DNA of 64,000 nucleotides from Emydura subglobosa. Lineage: Eukaryota; Chordata; Testudines; Chelidae. The stretch covers positions 40,256,212 to 40,320,211 of the forward strand of contig ML679970.1 of the NCBI GenBank assembly GCA_007922225.1, given 5' to 3'. The notes under the pieces were generated by a model. That model was not told the DNA's origin, did no database searches, and was given only the letters and a program-made list of their open reading frames with translations. Below, piece by piece: positions 44,540 to 55,650 of the stretch; the stretch's first letter is position 1, and each line of letters begins with the position of its first letter. Made by a program: the position numbers and the translations under genes.

Positions 44540-45270
44540 CACAGATCCTTCCAAGCTTGACCCCTTTGAGCCTGTCCCCTCCAGCGTGTCCATGTCCCAT
44601 TCCTGGATCTTCCCCAGCCTGGCTCCCATCCCAGTCCCTTCTTTCCTCACCTAAGCAGTCCCAGTCTCCCCCTCCAAACCCCATGTTGGTCCAAGTCACC
44701 TTACCTCTCTCCCAGTCTGCTGCTCCTAATCCCAGCCTGTTGGCCAGGCCAGTCTCGGTTCCTCCCTCCAGGGTCCCCCTCTGATCTGTCTCTCTCCTTC
44801 CCCACCTGGCCTCTGGTCCCAGTCTCCCTCCACAAGCTCCTCATCCAATCCAGTTTAATTTCCATGCCCCACCCCTCCTCTCCTCTGCCAGCTTCTTGTC
44901 CTAGCTTCTTTTGCCGTACCGCTCCCCATTCTCCCCCACACCTTGGCTTCTCATCAAATCCATCGCCCTGGGCCTTTCCCCATAGCTCATCCTCCCCACT
45001 GTCGTAGCTCCAGTCTCCCCTGACTCCTCATCTGATCTCCCAATCCACTGCCCCATTTCCATATCTGGCTCGTCCTTGCCTCACCACTCCCAGCTTCCCT
45101 CCATCCTAACTGCCAGTCCCGTTTCCCCCTCCCACTGACCAGTCTCCAGTCCCAGTCTCCCCCCGCCCCACCTCTAGGTGTCTTCTCCCAGTCAGCTCCC
45201 CCTGCATCCTCTGCCCCAGGCCTGGCACTTCTCCCCTCTGTAGTCAAGTCAGGCCCCTTCCTTCTCTCTG
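44540..45270. repeat. Long pyrimidine-rich degenerate tandem tract
   Basis: About 730 bp of the + strand is dominated by C and T, with the phrase 'cccagtctcc' recurring many times at irregular spacing (for example near 44659, 44710, 44818, 45011 and 45147), along with 'cctcatc-aatcc'. It looks like an old, diverged minisatellite. Such tracts can adopt triplex or H-DNA structures. There is no coding content despite several open frames. Confidence 0.6.
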
Positions 45271-45639
45271 CTGGCCGAGCCCAGCAGGGGGGAATCACTG
45301 TGGGCACAGGAGGGACAGACTCCCTGCTCTCAGTTCAGGTTTCTGGGCCCGGCCTGGCCTGCAATAGCTCAAAGCTGCAATTCCAGGGAAAGTCGAGCTT
45401 CATCCCTGCAGCCCTGGGCTGGAGCCTGGCCAGTGAGGATGGAATATTTGCACTTTGTAGCTATGGTTCTAGCAAATCCCCCCGGAGCATGTATGAGCTG
45501 TCATCTCTTTAGTTTTAAAGGCTTATCACTTGGCCACATTCAAGTGCGTTCTCACCCGAACGGCGAAAGGCTCCTCCCTGATGCAAAGTCCACCCCTCTG
45601 CCGAACTTCAAGTCCTTGCTTTAAACGGTGGGTTGCTGG

Positions 45640-46150
45640 AGCGTCTCAAAGAAAAGGCTGCCAGAATTTTTTTTTTTGAGCTGGGCAAAACAATGTATTT
45701 TCTCTAGGCTCCCTCTCAGAAATGGCTGAACTGTTTTGGCTGACGTTGGCATGGGGAAACTTTGGCCCAAATGGTTGAAGTTTGGCAAAGAAGCAACTGA
45801 AAACGGGGTCTTATAATGGAAAGGATCAGGCAACCCTTCCTATGTAGTTGGATAGTGTCATGAGAGGCTATTTGTGGAAGCAGAATTTTAAATTCCCATG
45901 TGCAAAGTCTTGTCCCAAAGTGCTTGCACTCCTCCATCAGGAGGAGAGGACCAACCCCCCATGACTTGAGCAATGGCAAGCAAGAGAGTTGGAGTCTTGA
46001 AATGTTTATTTGCCATTAGCCTATAGAGTCAATGGAGATACTCTTGGCCGGGTAAGTGGGAACAAGGAATATGAAGGAAGGCACTTTAACCAAAGCAGAG
46101 TGGTGGGGGTGGCTCCCATCCCAGTGACAGAAGCTAAGGAAGTGCATGTG
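45640..46150. repeat. Probable old interspersed repeat, family unknown
   Basis: The block 'agctgggcaaaacaatgtat', 'agaaatggctgaactgttttg' and 'gggaaactttggcccaaatgg' resembles a repeat seen widely in turtle introns, but I cannot name the family or the ends. Confidence 0.3.
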
Positions 46151-48249
46151 TAGGATCCTTCGGATCATCTGCTCTGCACCACCCAAATTATACCCTCCAC
46201 CATGCTGTTCCCTCTTCAGGGGCTTGATGTGTTGGAGTTAGATAATTGCAGCCAACTCCTGCTGGCTGCTTTCCAGACAGCATTTAACACTAACAACGGT
46301 TGTATCAGACACGATAGGCTTCCGGCCTCGTGGGGGGAGACAATTAAACCCACTAATCAATAGCTCACGTCACCGTTCACTCCCCGTGTCTAGTTCCTTC
46401 CCAGGTATTGAAATACTGTAATTCCTCCCGCCCGCCTCCCCTGAAGCTTCTGAGTTACGCTGCTGTCACTTTCAGGCAGCGCCGTGGGCAGGATTTGCGG
46501 TGAGACAGGGACAGACGTGATACCCCCATCCAGAGAGGGAAATCCCGCCGCTCCAGATCTGGGATGGGCTGTCAGCCCTTGTACTGGGTGGGGAGAGATC
46601 AGAGCGAGGCCCACTCAGGGGAGTGCAGTGTGCGTGGCTGGCTCTCTGGTGGTGGTGATTAGGCCGTGTGATTATCAGTTTTAATCGTGACATTTGTGTT
46701 AAAATGATCCAGGGAAGCGGCACAGCAGAAATGTCTGGGACTTGGGGTGTTAAATATATTAGGCCGGATTCTCTGTTATGATCTGACTCCTTTTGCGCTG
46801 CTCGGGTAGTACGGAGGGGTCAGATTCTGGCAATAACTTAGCATCTGCAAATGACCCTGGCGGGGCGCGGGGGGAACGAACTCCTCTCTGGCATAAATAC
46901 TGTGGAACTGACTGCTGAGCCAGCCCTCCTTCACCACGACATAAGGGTGCTGGTAGTGGGGCAGCAGTTCTGATGGACCTCTGCTCCCCTCCATTCCTAG
47001 GGACCAAAGTGGCATAAGTTAGAGCTGTCTAAGGGTGGCTCTAACTTTCTCCAAGATTGGCTCCAACCAGCCTATAGGATCAGGGAGCCAGATCCCAACT
47101 CACTGATCTCCCTCACCACTCTCCTGGCCCTCTGTCTCTTTTTTTTTTTGGGGGGGGGGGGGAGCTTGGGATGGGGAGCGGCAATTGTGGTACAAGGTGG
47201 AATTTTGTTTATGGATCATTTTTCCAGGGAGCACTAGTGCTGAAATCAGCTTCTAACCTGACCAGTTAACGTCCCTTCTCAGTGTCCTCTACAGGGTGAG
47301 TCACACGGTGTCGTGTTCAGGAACTACACTCACTTTTAAGTGCCAACACCTGTGCATGGTGGCAGGGGCTCCCAGTGAAGGTAGCAAGCGGCGCTCCATG
47401 GGCAGCCGAGCGAGGTTTATTGGAGAGCTGCTGGCTGTCCAATCAGCTGGTGGGGCAACGGCAAAGGGCTCAGGATGGTGCTGGCCAGCTATGGTGGAGG
47501 GAGGGTGGGATAGTTGCAAATCAGGCTGTTTGGGGGGGGTCAATCCTAATTTTGATCCCTGAAGGCTGGGTGGAGGAAAGAGACGTGTTTAGCTAGATTT
47601 CAAGGGACCCGGGAACTCGAAAGCTAACCGTGACTTCAAAGTGGTTTCAGGTGCTACCGAGTCTTTCGGCCAAGTGCCGTGGTTTGACGATCTCTTTCCT
47701 GGTCTCACTTGTTTCTCCCCTTTGTTGCTGTGCGCAAGAGCCCCCCAAACAATAGGGGACACGGCGAAAAGGCCAGGTTGTGGGTCCCTCTCTCACGCCC
47801 AACTGCGCTTTTCGCCACCAGTGGCCCCCTGGAAGTCATTGGGCGAGGCTCTCGCATCTGCTCCAGCCCCTTCACATCAAGCACAAGAGCCGGAGTGGTG
47901 TGAAGAGGCTCCAAAAGCCCCGGTTCAAACCTGGGGAGGATTCCCCGGTGCTGGCCCTGGGCCATGCAACTGTCCTCTGAGGACTCACGTGCAAGCCCGT
48001 GCAGGCTGGGGGCAGAAGAGGCATGTCAGGGGGCAGGGCCATGGCGCGTATCCCTGAGAAGCTAGGGCCGACTGGGGAGGCTGCCTTAATTTTCACCTCC
48101 AGAGCTGTCTAAATTATGCCAAGGGCATCTCCAGGCCCCCGAGCAGCCCAGGGTCATGGGGGGCACAGAGATAGCTGAGGGCCACTTTACTTGCGGGCTC
48201 TTGGGCTGAGAGATCTGTGCTGAGCTGGTCTGCGTAGTAGCCCAGAGCC

Positions 48250-48620
48250 GTGCCTGGCGGGAGTAAGGCTGTCACAATCCGGCCCCGAATGACGCTGTGA
48301 GACCCAAACGCTGCCAGTAAACAAACTGCAAACACGGAGACGTTTGTTCTCTAATCTGCTTCAATTACAGTGATCAGAGGAGTCACTTGTTACAATAGCA
48401 GGCAGAAGAATGTAGACAGCTCTCCAGGGCCAGCTCCCCAGCGGATTATCCGGTTGAAGCTGATGGCATCCCATTCCCCCGCGAAGCTTTAATTTTTGTG
48501 CCGCTGGCTAACTCCGCAGTGAGGTCAGGAAGTTGTGTGCTCGTGCTCCAGCAGGATTGTTACACAAATCAGAAGCAGCAAACCGCAGCCCTGTGCAACG
48601 CTATGGATACAGATGATCCC
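48250..48620. promoter_or_regulatory. Candidate conserved non-coding block
   Basis: This is unique sequence with a cluster of developmental transcription-factor words: a forkhead-like 'gtaaacaaac', 'cttcaattacag', 'gcggattatccgg' (a GGATTA homeodomain word), 'agctttaattttt' and 'gaggtcagg'. It has no repeat or coding signature. Status as an enhancer is a guess from word content. Confidence 0.25.
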
Positions 48621-48889
48621 CACCCAAAAAAAGTATAAAAGCTAGTGGAAGGGGGACTAGATCACTCAAAAGAAGAGAAGGAACACCGCATGGCAGCTGA
48701 CTGTCCTAACAAGATGGAAAGTCATTGCAGCGTTAAGAGACGGGGGATTGCTCGTGTCCTCTGCCTTCTCCCCTCCAAGGATGATGCTAATGTGGCCTCT
48801 GGAGCTGTAAGAAGAGTTGGATTATCCTTGTTTGTTTTAAAAAGCCCCTGGGTCTCAGCCAGAGGTCAGGGCTCTATGACAGGAGTGGG

Positions 48890-48972
48890 TGGGTGAGGCT
48901 CTATGGCCTGCACTGTGCAGGTCAGACTAGATGATCAGCATGGTCCCGTCTGGCCTTAACGTCTGTAGGTCA
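48890..48972 (+). repeat. CR1 3'-end fragment, sense
   Basis: 'gctctatggcctgcactgtg', 'caggtcagactagatgatc' and 'agcatggtcccgtctggcct' are the end of a CR1 subfamily 3'UTR. Confidence 0.82.
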
Positions 48973-49599
48973 TGAGTTCAGACTGCACCTGTCCCCTTGT
49001 CCTGGCTCTGGTAGTCACCTCCTGGGCTGCTGTGAACGCTGCCTCCATTGGGTCCAGCTTGAGCGTCTCTCCCCACCCAGCCTCATCCCACGCCTGGTTC
49101 AGTCCCATCATCGGTGGCTTCCGCCTCTCTGCTTCCTTGCTGTGCTTGGCTCCAGGAGGTGGCTGTGGCCTCCCGTCCCCACAGGCTCTCGGCATGGCAT
49201 CTTTTGCCGTTCCATTCTGAGCCAGTCTATTACTCGGCACCATCGGACGGTGCCCTCAGAAAAAGGCAGGAGTACAACTCCAGCCCTGGTGGGGGGTGGC
49301 CAGAAAGCCATCAGCATCCACTGGCTCTGTGGGGGATGATTTGGGGCTTTCAGGCCGGCTCCCGATGGGCAGCGGTCCACGTCACTAGACTGACCAAGGC
49401 CAAGAGCTGGATGCACCAAGGAGACATACTGGAGGAACTTTGTGGGGAGGACCAAGCGCTGCGGCGGTAGGTGGACAAAGGGCCTGCAATCCACTTCTTA
49501 CCCCTAATCCTGCCCCCCATGTACACACCAGGAACTCCACTTACGTCGGAGTACGTCCACTTACGTCTCCAGGGGGGAGAGCTTCTGGAACATGGGGAT

Positions 49600-49665
49600 G
49601 AAACCCATGGTCCATCTATCCCAGTGTCCTGTCTTTTAGAGCGGCCCTGTGGAGGAAGGTGTGAT
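49600..49665 (-). repeat. CR1-like 3'-end fragment, antisense
   Basis: 'gaaacccatggtccatctat' followed by 'cccagtgtcctgtcttttag' and 'cggccctgtggaggaaggtg' corresponds to the antisense 3' end seen also at 18309 and 20826, but it is diverged and short. Confidence 0.45.
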
Positions 49666-50504
49666 TTGGTCCCATGTTTCCAAAAAAGAGCGGGGGAGAT
49701 CTCTCGCCTCTCTCCATCCTTCCTCCCCCGTCCGTCTGTCTCACTGGGCTGGGAGTTCCTGAGAACGCTATGGAGCCTACGAGCACATCAAGGAAGGAAC
49801 GTGTGTTTGAATAATACCCGTTGCAGGGCACCGGCGCAGATTTTAAAAGGGGACTTTAAATGGAGAAACAAAACTCTCCTGTTTGAGAAAAGACAAATAA
49901 TCTCTAAAGAGACTTTAGTTATTGCCAAAAAATCCCTGTCTGTTGCAAAAGCCTTTGAGTCCTCGCCCCCACACTTGTTTGTGCAGAGAGCGCGAGCAAG
50001 TTGGTTTTTTTAAATCTAAAATCACTTAATTTGGAAGGGAAAAAAAATCTGTTTAAAATTAGAAGGGGGAAAAAAAAAAGCCAACCAACAGCCTATATTG
50101 CTCAAGGGGGGGGGGGACACAACGCCACTCTTGGTTACGGAGGGAAAACGCTTATTAGAAAAGCCTCAAGAAACCTCCCACTGCATTTATTTGAAAATAA
50201 TTTGTTGGAAATAAAGAATGAATGTATTTGCTGGAACATTTCATTTGTTCCATGGGAAGAAGCTACGTGGCGGCCGTGCTGCCTCGCCACCTCCTTCCCG
50301 GGTTCCCGTTCCCCTGCCGGTTGCACTGCCTGCAGTCTCGGGCTTTCTCCTGCCTGCACAGAACTGGGGAAATTCACTGCACCCACTCGACACAAACAAA
50401 GGGTTAAAAGACGCTGACCTTCAGACCACCCCAGTGCCAGGTGGCAAGGGCCCCCCTGGTATTTAGCAATAAAGCTCAGCTGGCCTGATCCGCTCAATAC
50501 ATCT

Positions 50505-51560
50505 CACACTCTGTCACACTTCTTTTAAAAGGTGTCGTGTGATATATCATTTGAAAACTAAGAACAAGCTGGTCTTCCATTTCACCGCGATATTAATGTA
50601 ATGAGGCTGTAGGATACGCTCTCATATTTCTCTTTGGAAATCTGTAAGCAGGCCAAGGAGGCAAATTAGGGTTTTTTTCCCCCCCCCCCCCCCCAAACAT
50701 AGGAAAATGGCCAGCACTCTTGGGCTCAATGGCAAATCACGCCGGGTGTAGCCAAGAATAATGGGCTGTTGATATTGTAAAATCACAGGACCCTACAAAA
50801 ATGAACGTGGTGTCGGCTCCCTGGGGGACACGGAGCCCACAGGAGGGCTGCCTGACTTTGAAAACGAAGAGAAACTTTGAGGATATAAGGAACCGCTGAA
50901 AGACACTGGGGGTATCCACTGCCTAGGGGATAAAGAGAGCGCAGCGCCCTCTGAGCTGATGAAAAGTGGATCCCCTTGGCCTGAGAGGCAGGAATAGCTG
51001 GAAACTGATTATAGGCGAGAAACTTGCTTAGACAAAGATTGTAACTTGCGGAAATTAAGTTTTAGTCCACAGAAAGCAGGGTTGGGTTGGTTTTCCTTGT
51101 ACCCGTACCTGTCTTGTCTGGCCTTACTTAATATCACTTCAATCTCTCTTCCTCGCTAATGAACTTGTTTTATTACAAACCCATCCTGGGGCTGCGAATT
51201 AAACTGAAGGGTTTGAGCCTCCGCCAAGCTACCAGGCTCCCCTCTTTGGAGGCAGCAAACTTGCTGACTGCTGGGAGGGTCTAGTGAGAGGGATTGGGTG
51301 CTGTCGGGGAGACGATTTGCCGGGGGGAGACTCGGGACTGGAAGAGCTGTTGGTGTCAGTCTGCAGGGAGTAACCGGCAGAGTGGAAGCCAGGATCAGGC
51401 CATTGTGCTGTGAGCAGATGACTGGTAGCTCGACTCTGAGCCAAAACTGCACGGCACAGAAGCAGCTGGCGTTGCTGGGCAGGTGGGGACACAGCCCCTC
51501 CCTGGTCTGGGTGAACCCCACAAAGACCATGCACCCCTACTGCAAGGTGCTGTTCCAGGA
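50505..51560 (+). mobile_element. Possible solo LTR or LTR-like repeat
   Basis: The segment starts around 'aggtgtcgtgtgatatatca', 'ttgaaaactaagaacaagctg' and 'atattaatgtaatgaggctg', and later carries 'aatgaacttgttttattacaa', 'gaggcagcaaacttgctg' and 'caggacaggctgtaggcggg'. The first and the middle phrases resemble an LTR-like repeat that I associate with turtles. I see no coding region, primer-binding site or polypurine tract. A C-homopolymer (50679-50694) breaks it. The ends are uncertain. Confidence 0.35.
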
Positions 51561-52039
51561 CAGGCTGTAGGCGGGGTGTCAGGGACTTGTCCTTATCCTC
51601 TTCCGAGGTGTGGATTTGTATTCAACCGTCCTGGCTATTTCTTTGTGCAGCAGCTACCTCCTGTTCATCTGGGCACCAGGCTCCTCACTGGTTGAGGGAG
51701 GAATTCACCCCCACGGCTTCCATTGGCATCGTGGATTTAGGCCAGGGCCGGCGAGGTCAGAAGCGGCCCCCTCTGAAGTTTTGCCTGAGTAGGAGCTGAG
51801 CAGCGAGCCCAGGGCTTGGCCCTGCTGACGCGTGTGTAGCTGAGTCACCGGTGGCCTGCATCTCCGTTTCCACCTCCATCAGCTCTTCACGCAGGCCGGG
51901 GATTCTTGATCCTTTCCCCTGCCTCCCAACATAGCCTCTTCAGCTAAGCTGCTCCGGTATGCTCTGTCCCACTGACTGACCATTGTGACAGCTGACCAAG
52001 GGTCCTAGTGGATGCTCCAGTTCCGCACCGGAACAAATT

Positions 52040-52198
52040 GCCTACGGAGGCTGTGGAATCTCCATTGTTGGAGATTGTCTAACCTGCTCTTAACAAACAC
52101 CTGCCAGGGATGGTCTAGAGAATTCTGGCTCCTGCCTTGAGTGCAGGGGATTGGACTAGACGACCTCTCGAGGGCCCGTCCAGTCCTGTGATTCTAGA
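52040..52198 (+). repeat. CR1 3'-end fragment, sense
   Basis: 'ggaggctgtggaatctccat', 'aacaaacacctgccagggatg', 'gtctagagaattctggctcc', 'tgagtgcaggggattggact' and 'agacgacctctcgagg' are the classic last ~160 bp of a sense turtle CR1, ending 'cctgtgattctag'. Confidence 0.9.
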
Positions 52199-52369
52199 AC
52201 TGGCAATCTTTAATTACAGATCAGCTGCTTTTCCATGAGAGAAGCTGCAATTCAAACAGGAGTTATGGTGGGGCAAATTCTGGGGGTCAGTTTCCAGGAA
52301 TATAATCCTTTCTGACCTTGGCATCTATCTACCGGTGTAACATGCTGGACTAATGCCTAGTAGGACAGT

Positions 52370-52450
52370 GTGTTCCCATGGTTAGAGCATGAGGCTGGCT
52401 GTCAGGAGACCTAGGTTCTCTTCTTTGTTCCGACACAGCCTGGACATCTC
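52370..52450 (+). repeat. tRNA-head SINE (MIR-like) fragment
   Basis: 'cccatggttagagcatgagg' contains an A-box-like word (tggttagagc), followed 30-40 bp on by 'acctaggttctcttcttt', a B-box-like word. This is the tRNA-like head of a MIR/CORE-type SINE. Confidence 0.6.
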
Positions 52451-52981
52451 ATCTCTGCTTACTTAAGTGCTCTCTGTCTGTGTCCATTCATCTCAGGCTG
52501 GCCCTGGGGTATCTGATACACCCCCGCCCCCCATCAACATCAAACTATTGTAACCGAATGAAAATCGAGGCCTGGCGAGCATAGGCTCCCGACGGTACCA
52601 GGGCATCTGATATGTGCTGATTCAGGATGTGACCTTGGCAGCACCCTACGTCCCCTGCCCCCGTGGAAGCCTGGCAGATGCTGGCAGCCTTATGAGCAAA
52701 TCTGCCCTCCCCCCCAGTGCCATCAGCTGGGCTATCCAGGGAGGTGGAATGAATCTGGTCTAGTGTGTGCATAGAACAGGAAAGGCACAAAGCCTGCCCC
52801 TCACAAAGCCTTTCTTCTTAGTTCGCTGGCAGTGCTTTGAAGGCCTGGCTGGATGGTCTCTGAAGCCCTCACACCTATGGCTAGACTGACATATTGTTCT
52901 CCCCAGACCAGCCAGCTTACATCAGGTCTGCCATTCCACTGCATGCAGGAGCCTGCGATCTGCCTTTGCTTTGATTGTGTG

Positions 52982-54050
52982 GTGGGTGTCACGCTGTCTG
53001 GAGCGGCTCATGTGTATGGGTGCTGAACTCAGGGCAGAGTGTTACAAACCAGGCACAAACCCCAAAATGCTTGTGTGTTCTGTTCTGTGCCCCAACCCAG
53101 TATCAAGCGTGACCTCCTCCAGCACTGTAACAGCCTTATCAGGGAATCAGACTGTCCCCTTGGGCACTCCAGTCTGTCTTGTCACCCAGACAAGCCAGCC
53201 TTTGACAGATGGTGCCTTACACCCAAAATCACAGCAATATTCAGGTTACTCCCTGGCCCGAAGGATGTCCCTTACCCCAGGTCAGTTGTACCTTGGATCT
53301 CTCCCCGAAGACAGTGCTTGTAGCCAATCCTGTGGTGAAACTAACTAAAGATTTATTAACTCTTACTACTTTTTCTTAGTTATTTACAAGGTTAAAGCAG
53401 GTAAACATACACACACACACACACATACACACACACAATTGAGTTAGTCTTGGGTTTCAAAAAGTAATAGAAGCTGCTGTATTGTGCAAGCTCTATACAT
53501 CCTTTATGGTGGGCTAACCCAAGGTAAATGCTGGGGATCCCTTGCTTATGCTTAGAAGTATTGCCCTCTCCCTGAAGTTCAATCAGCATAGGGACACAGG
53601 CCTTCTGGTCAGGGATTTTTATTCCCTTCCCCCACAGTTCAAACCGTGATGGGCTGAGGGTTTGTCCACATCCCCTCTTCATGGGTGTCGGGTGTCTATA
53701 GGCCTTCTTTTGTGGGGCAAGAAATGATACCTCTTGTGGTAAACTACTATCACACACTTAGTAATGCTTCTCTCCTGACTGGGGTGGGGGGGGTGGGGGA
53801 GTTGGTTCTGGTTTCACAGCAAATGCTTCTCTAGTTACAAAGCAAACACTGAACTATTACCCTTTACCATGGGATGCAGCTATTATAAGTGAGATTAATG
53901 CATGTAGCAATTTAATAGCATTTCATAAAGTCCGAAGACACCTCTATAAATCCAAAACTCCTTTTAACCCTGCTAACACACAGAGCAGCCACACTGGTTT
54001 CCAGCTACGCATTTGTCAGTGTGGCCTGCGGCCTTGGCATGTGCCCATGT
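52982..54050. mobile_element. LTR-like dispersed repeat, copy B
   Basis: It begins 'gggtgtcacgctgtctggag' and ends 'ttggcatgtgcccatgtcacgg'. It shares order and wording with copy A at 42534-43575. On the minus strand an AATAAA occurs at 53352-53357 in a sensible place for an LTR R region, which suggests minus orientation. The (CA)n tract at 53407-53437 marks a point where copy A has only 'atatatgtac'. No open frame of note. Confidence 0.5.
53407..53437. repeat. (CA)n microsatellite
   Basis: About 15 CA units with one T interruption, inside LTR-like copy B. Confidence 0.92.
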
Positions 54051-54489
54051 CACGGTGGGATTGGGAATGGAAGGATCTTTTGCAGCCTGAGGCTGTCATC
54101 CTGGTGCCAGCCAGACCTTCCCCGTCTCTGTCTTAGGCTGTGCCCAGGTGTGAAATTGACTAGGAGCAGTGAGACGCGGGAGGCAAGGTTTTGTTTACTG
54201 TCTCTTTGCTTTGAGCTTGCTTTATGTTTCTCCCCTGCACGGCTGGCTGCTCCTTCCTTCTTGTTCCTGCCAGCGGGTCAGTCAGATTGCTTCGGACTGG
54301 TTCTGCAGTCATTCCTTGGCTAGAAACAAACACTTCCTCATTAATGCGGTTGTAATGATAGAACTGAACAATTATTTTATCGCTGCCTCCTTTCGAGCTG
54401 TCTTGCCTCTTCACTGCTAAAGGAATCAATCTGAAAGGTATTCTCCATGGCGCACACCCACCCAGGCTCATTTACCAGAACATGTGTAA

Positions 54490-54960
54490 AGAGGGGATGG
54501 ATTTGTACGTGCTCTGAATCCACACAGGCATCCAGACCCACCCAAGCAGAGTCCCATGCATGTATGAATCCACACACTCACAGAATTCATGCAGACCACA
54601 TCTATGCATGTGAGGCTCCACGCTATCCCGGATCTATACGTGTATGAATTTAAGTGTATGTACAAAAAAAGGGCCACATGCATTGTGAAGCTACTCCTTC
54701 CCACCAAACCACATGGGTCTACAGGCACACACAGGCAAGCCCCACAGGTGTGAATCCACACGCATACCAAACAGGTGAATGGGCACCCCCTCGGCGTCCA
54801 TCAGGTGTGTGTGCACACATGAATGTGATACACAACCCTCCACTGACCCAAAATCACATATACACGGTACACAGGCTCACTTCTACCTCGCATGCCTGTC
54901 AAAAGATCGCTGACGTAAACACACAGATCCACACACACAGGAAAACACATACCAAATGTC
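54490..54960. repeat. Degenerate CA-rich tract, part 1
   Basis: This is a strongly diverged array of 'tgaatccacaca', 'cacacacag' and 'catgtatgaatccacac'-like words, with no constant unit. It is most likely an old minisatellite. The frames that read through it are artefacts. Confidence 0.5.
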
Positions 54961-55084
54961 TCTGCTTACAAACCAGGGCTTCTGTTCTTTGAGAGAGCTC
55001 CCTCCAGGACTCTTGGGGGCAGCGTCTACACAAAGATCTCTCTGTGGGATGTAGTACAATAGACTCACTGACCCTGCTGCTCAG

Positions 55085-55310
55085 ATAGAAGCAGAGAGCA
55101 CATTGGGTCCAATCCAGCTGGGGGACCCTCTAGACCAGTGTACTGTGTCTGATGGAGAGCTAGCATCAAACACTGCAGAGGATACAAGAAACCTGCAATA
55201 GCAGATGTGGGGTAAGCTGTTCCCCACATGGGTCTTATTCTGGTCTCTAAGAGTTGGAGACTGGCTTAAACCCTGAAGGACGTGGCTTAATGTCCCTTCC
55301 CAAACCGTTC
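55085..55310 (-). repeat. CR1-like 3'-end fragment, antisense
   Basis: 'ccctctagaccagtgtactg', 'tgtctgatggagagctagca', 'gatacaagaaacctgcaata' and 'ttggagactggcttaaaccc' follow the antisense tail of a turtle CR1-like family. It is diverged and splits the CA-rich tract into two parts. Confidence 0.45.
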
Positions 55311-55369
55311 TCCTACTAAATCACTAATGCAGGTGCACTCAGGAGCCAAAAAGTGGAGCTAGCCGTACC

Positions 55370-55650
55370 CGGGTGCACATACCGGCCTCCAGGCGCAGAC
55401 ATCACACGCGTGTTTATGGATACACACACAACACAAGCCAGCATGCAGCCCCGCTCGCACCTGCCTGTGTACGCCCCTTCAGTCGTGCGCACACATACTT
55501 ATCTGCTCGCATGAGTTTATGTGGGCTGGTACATACTCACACTCATACATCCCTGCACAAGCAAATACACTCATCGTGCACATTCACCAAGATACACCTG
55601 TACACACAGCTGTGCATACAGCATAGATATATTCATGGATACACACGCTT
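55370..55650. repeat. Degenerate CA-rich tract, part 2
   Basis: Text such as 'ggatacacacacaacacaag', 'ctcacactcatacatccctg' and 'catggatacacacgctt' continues the pattern of 54490-54960 on the other side of the CR1-like fragment. Confidence 0.5.

Noticed and set aside
53400..53440. CRISPR-like or other spaced-repeat array among the tandem repeats of the window
   Set aside because: All tandem arrays seen are micro- or minisatellites without unique spacers, and the DNA is vertebrate.
53392..53757. Minus-strand frame ending in a CVYVCVCVYVYLL-type tail
   Set aside because: The tail is the translated (CA)n microsatellite, and the rest lies in a dispersed repeat.
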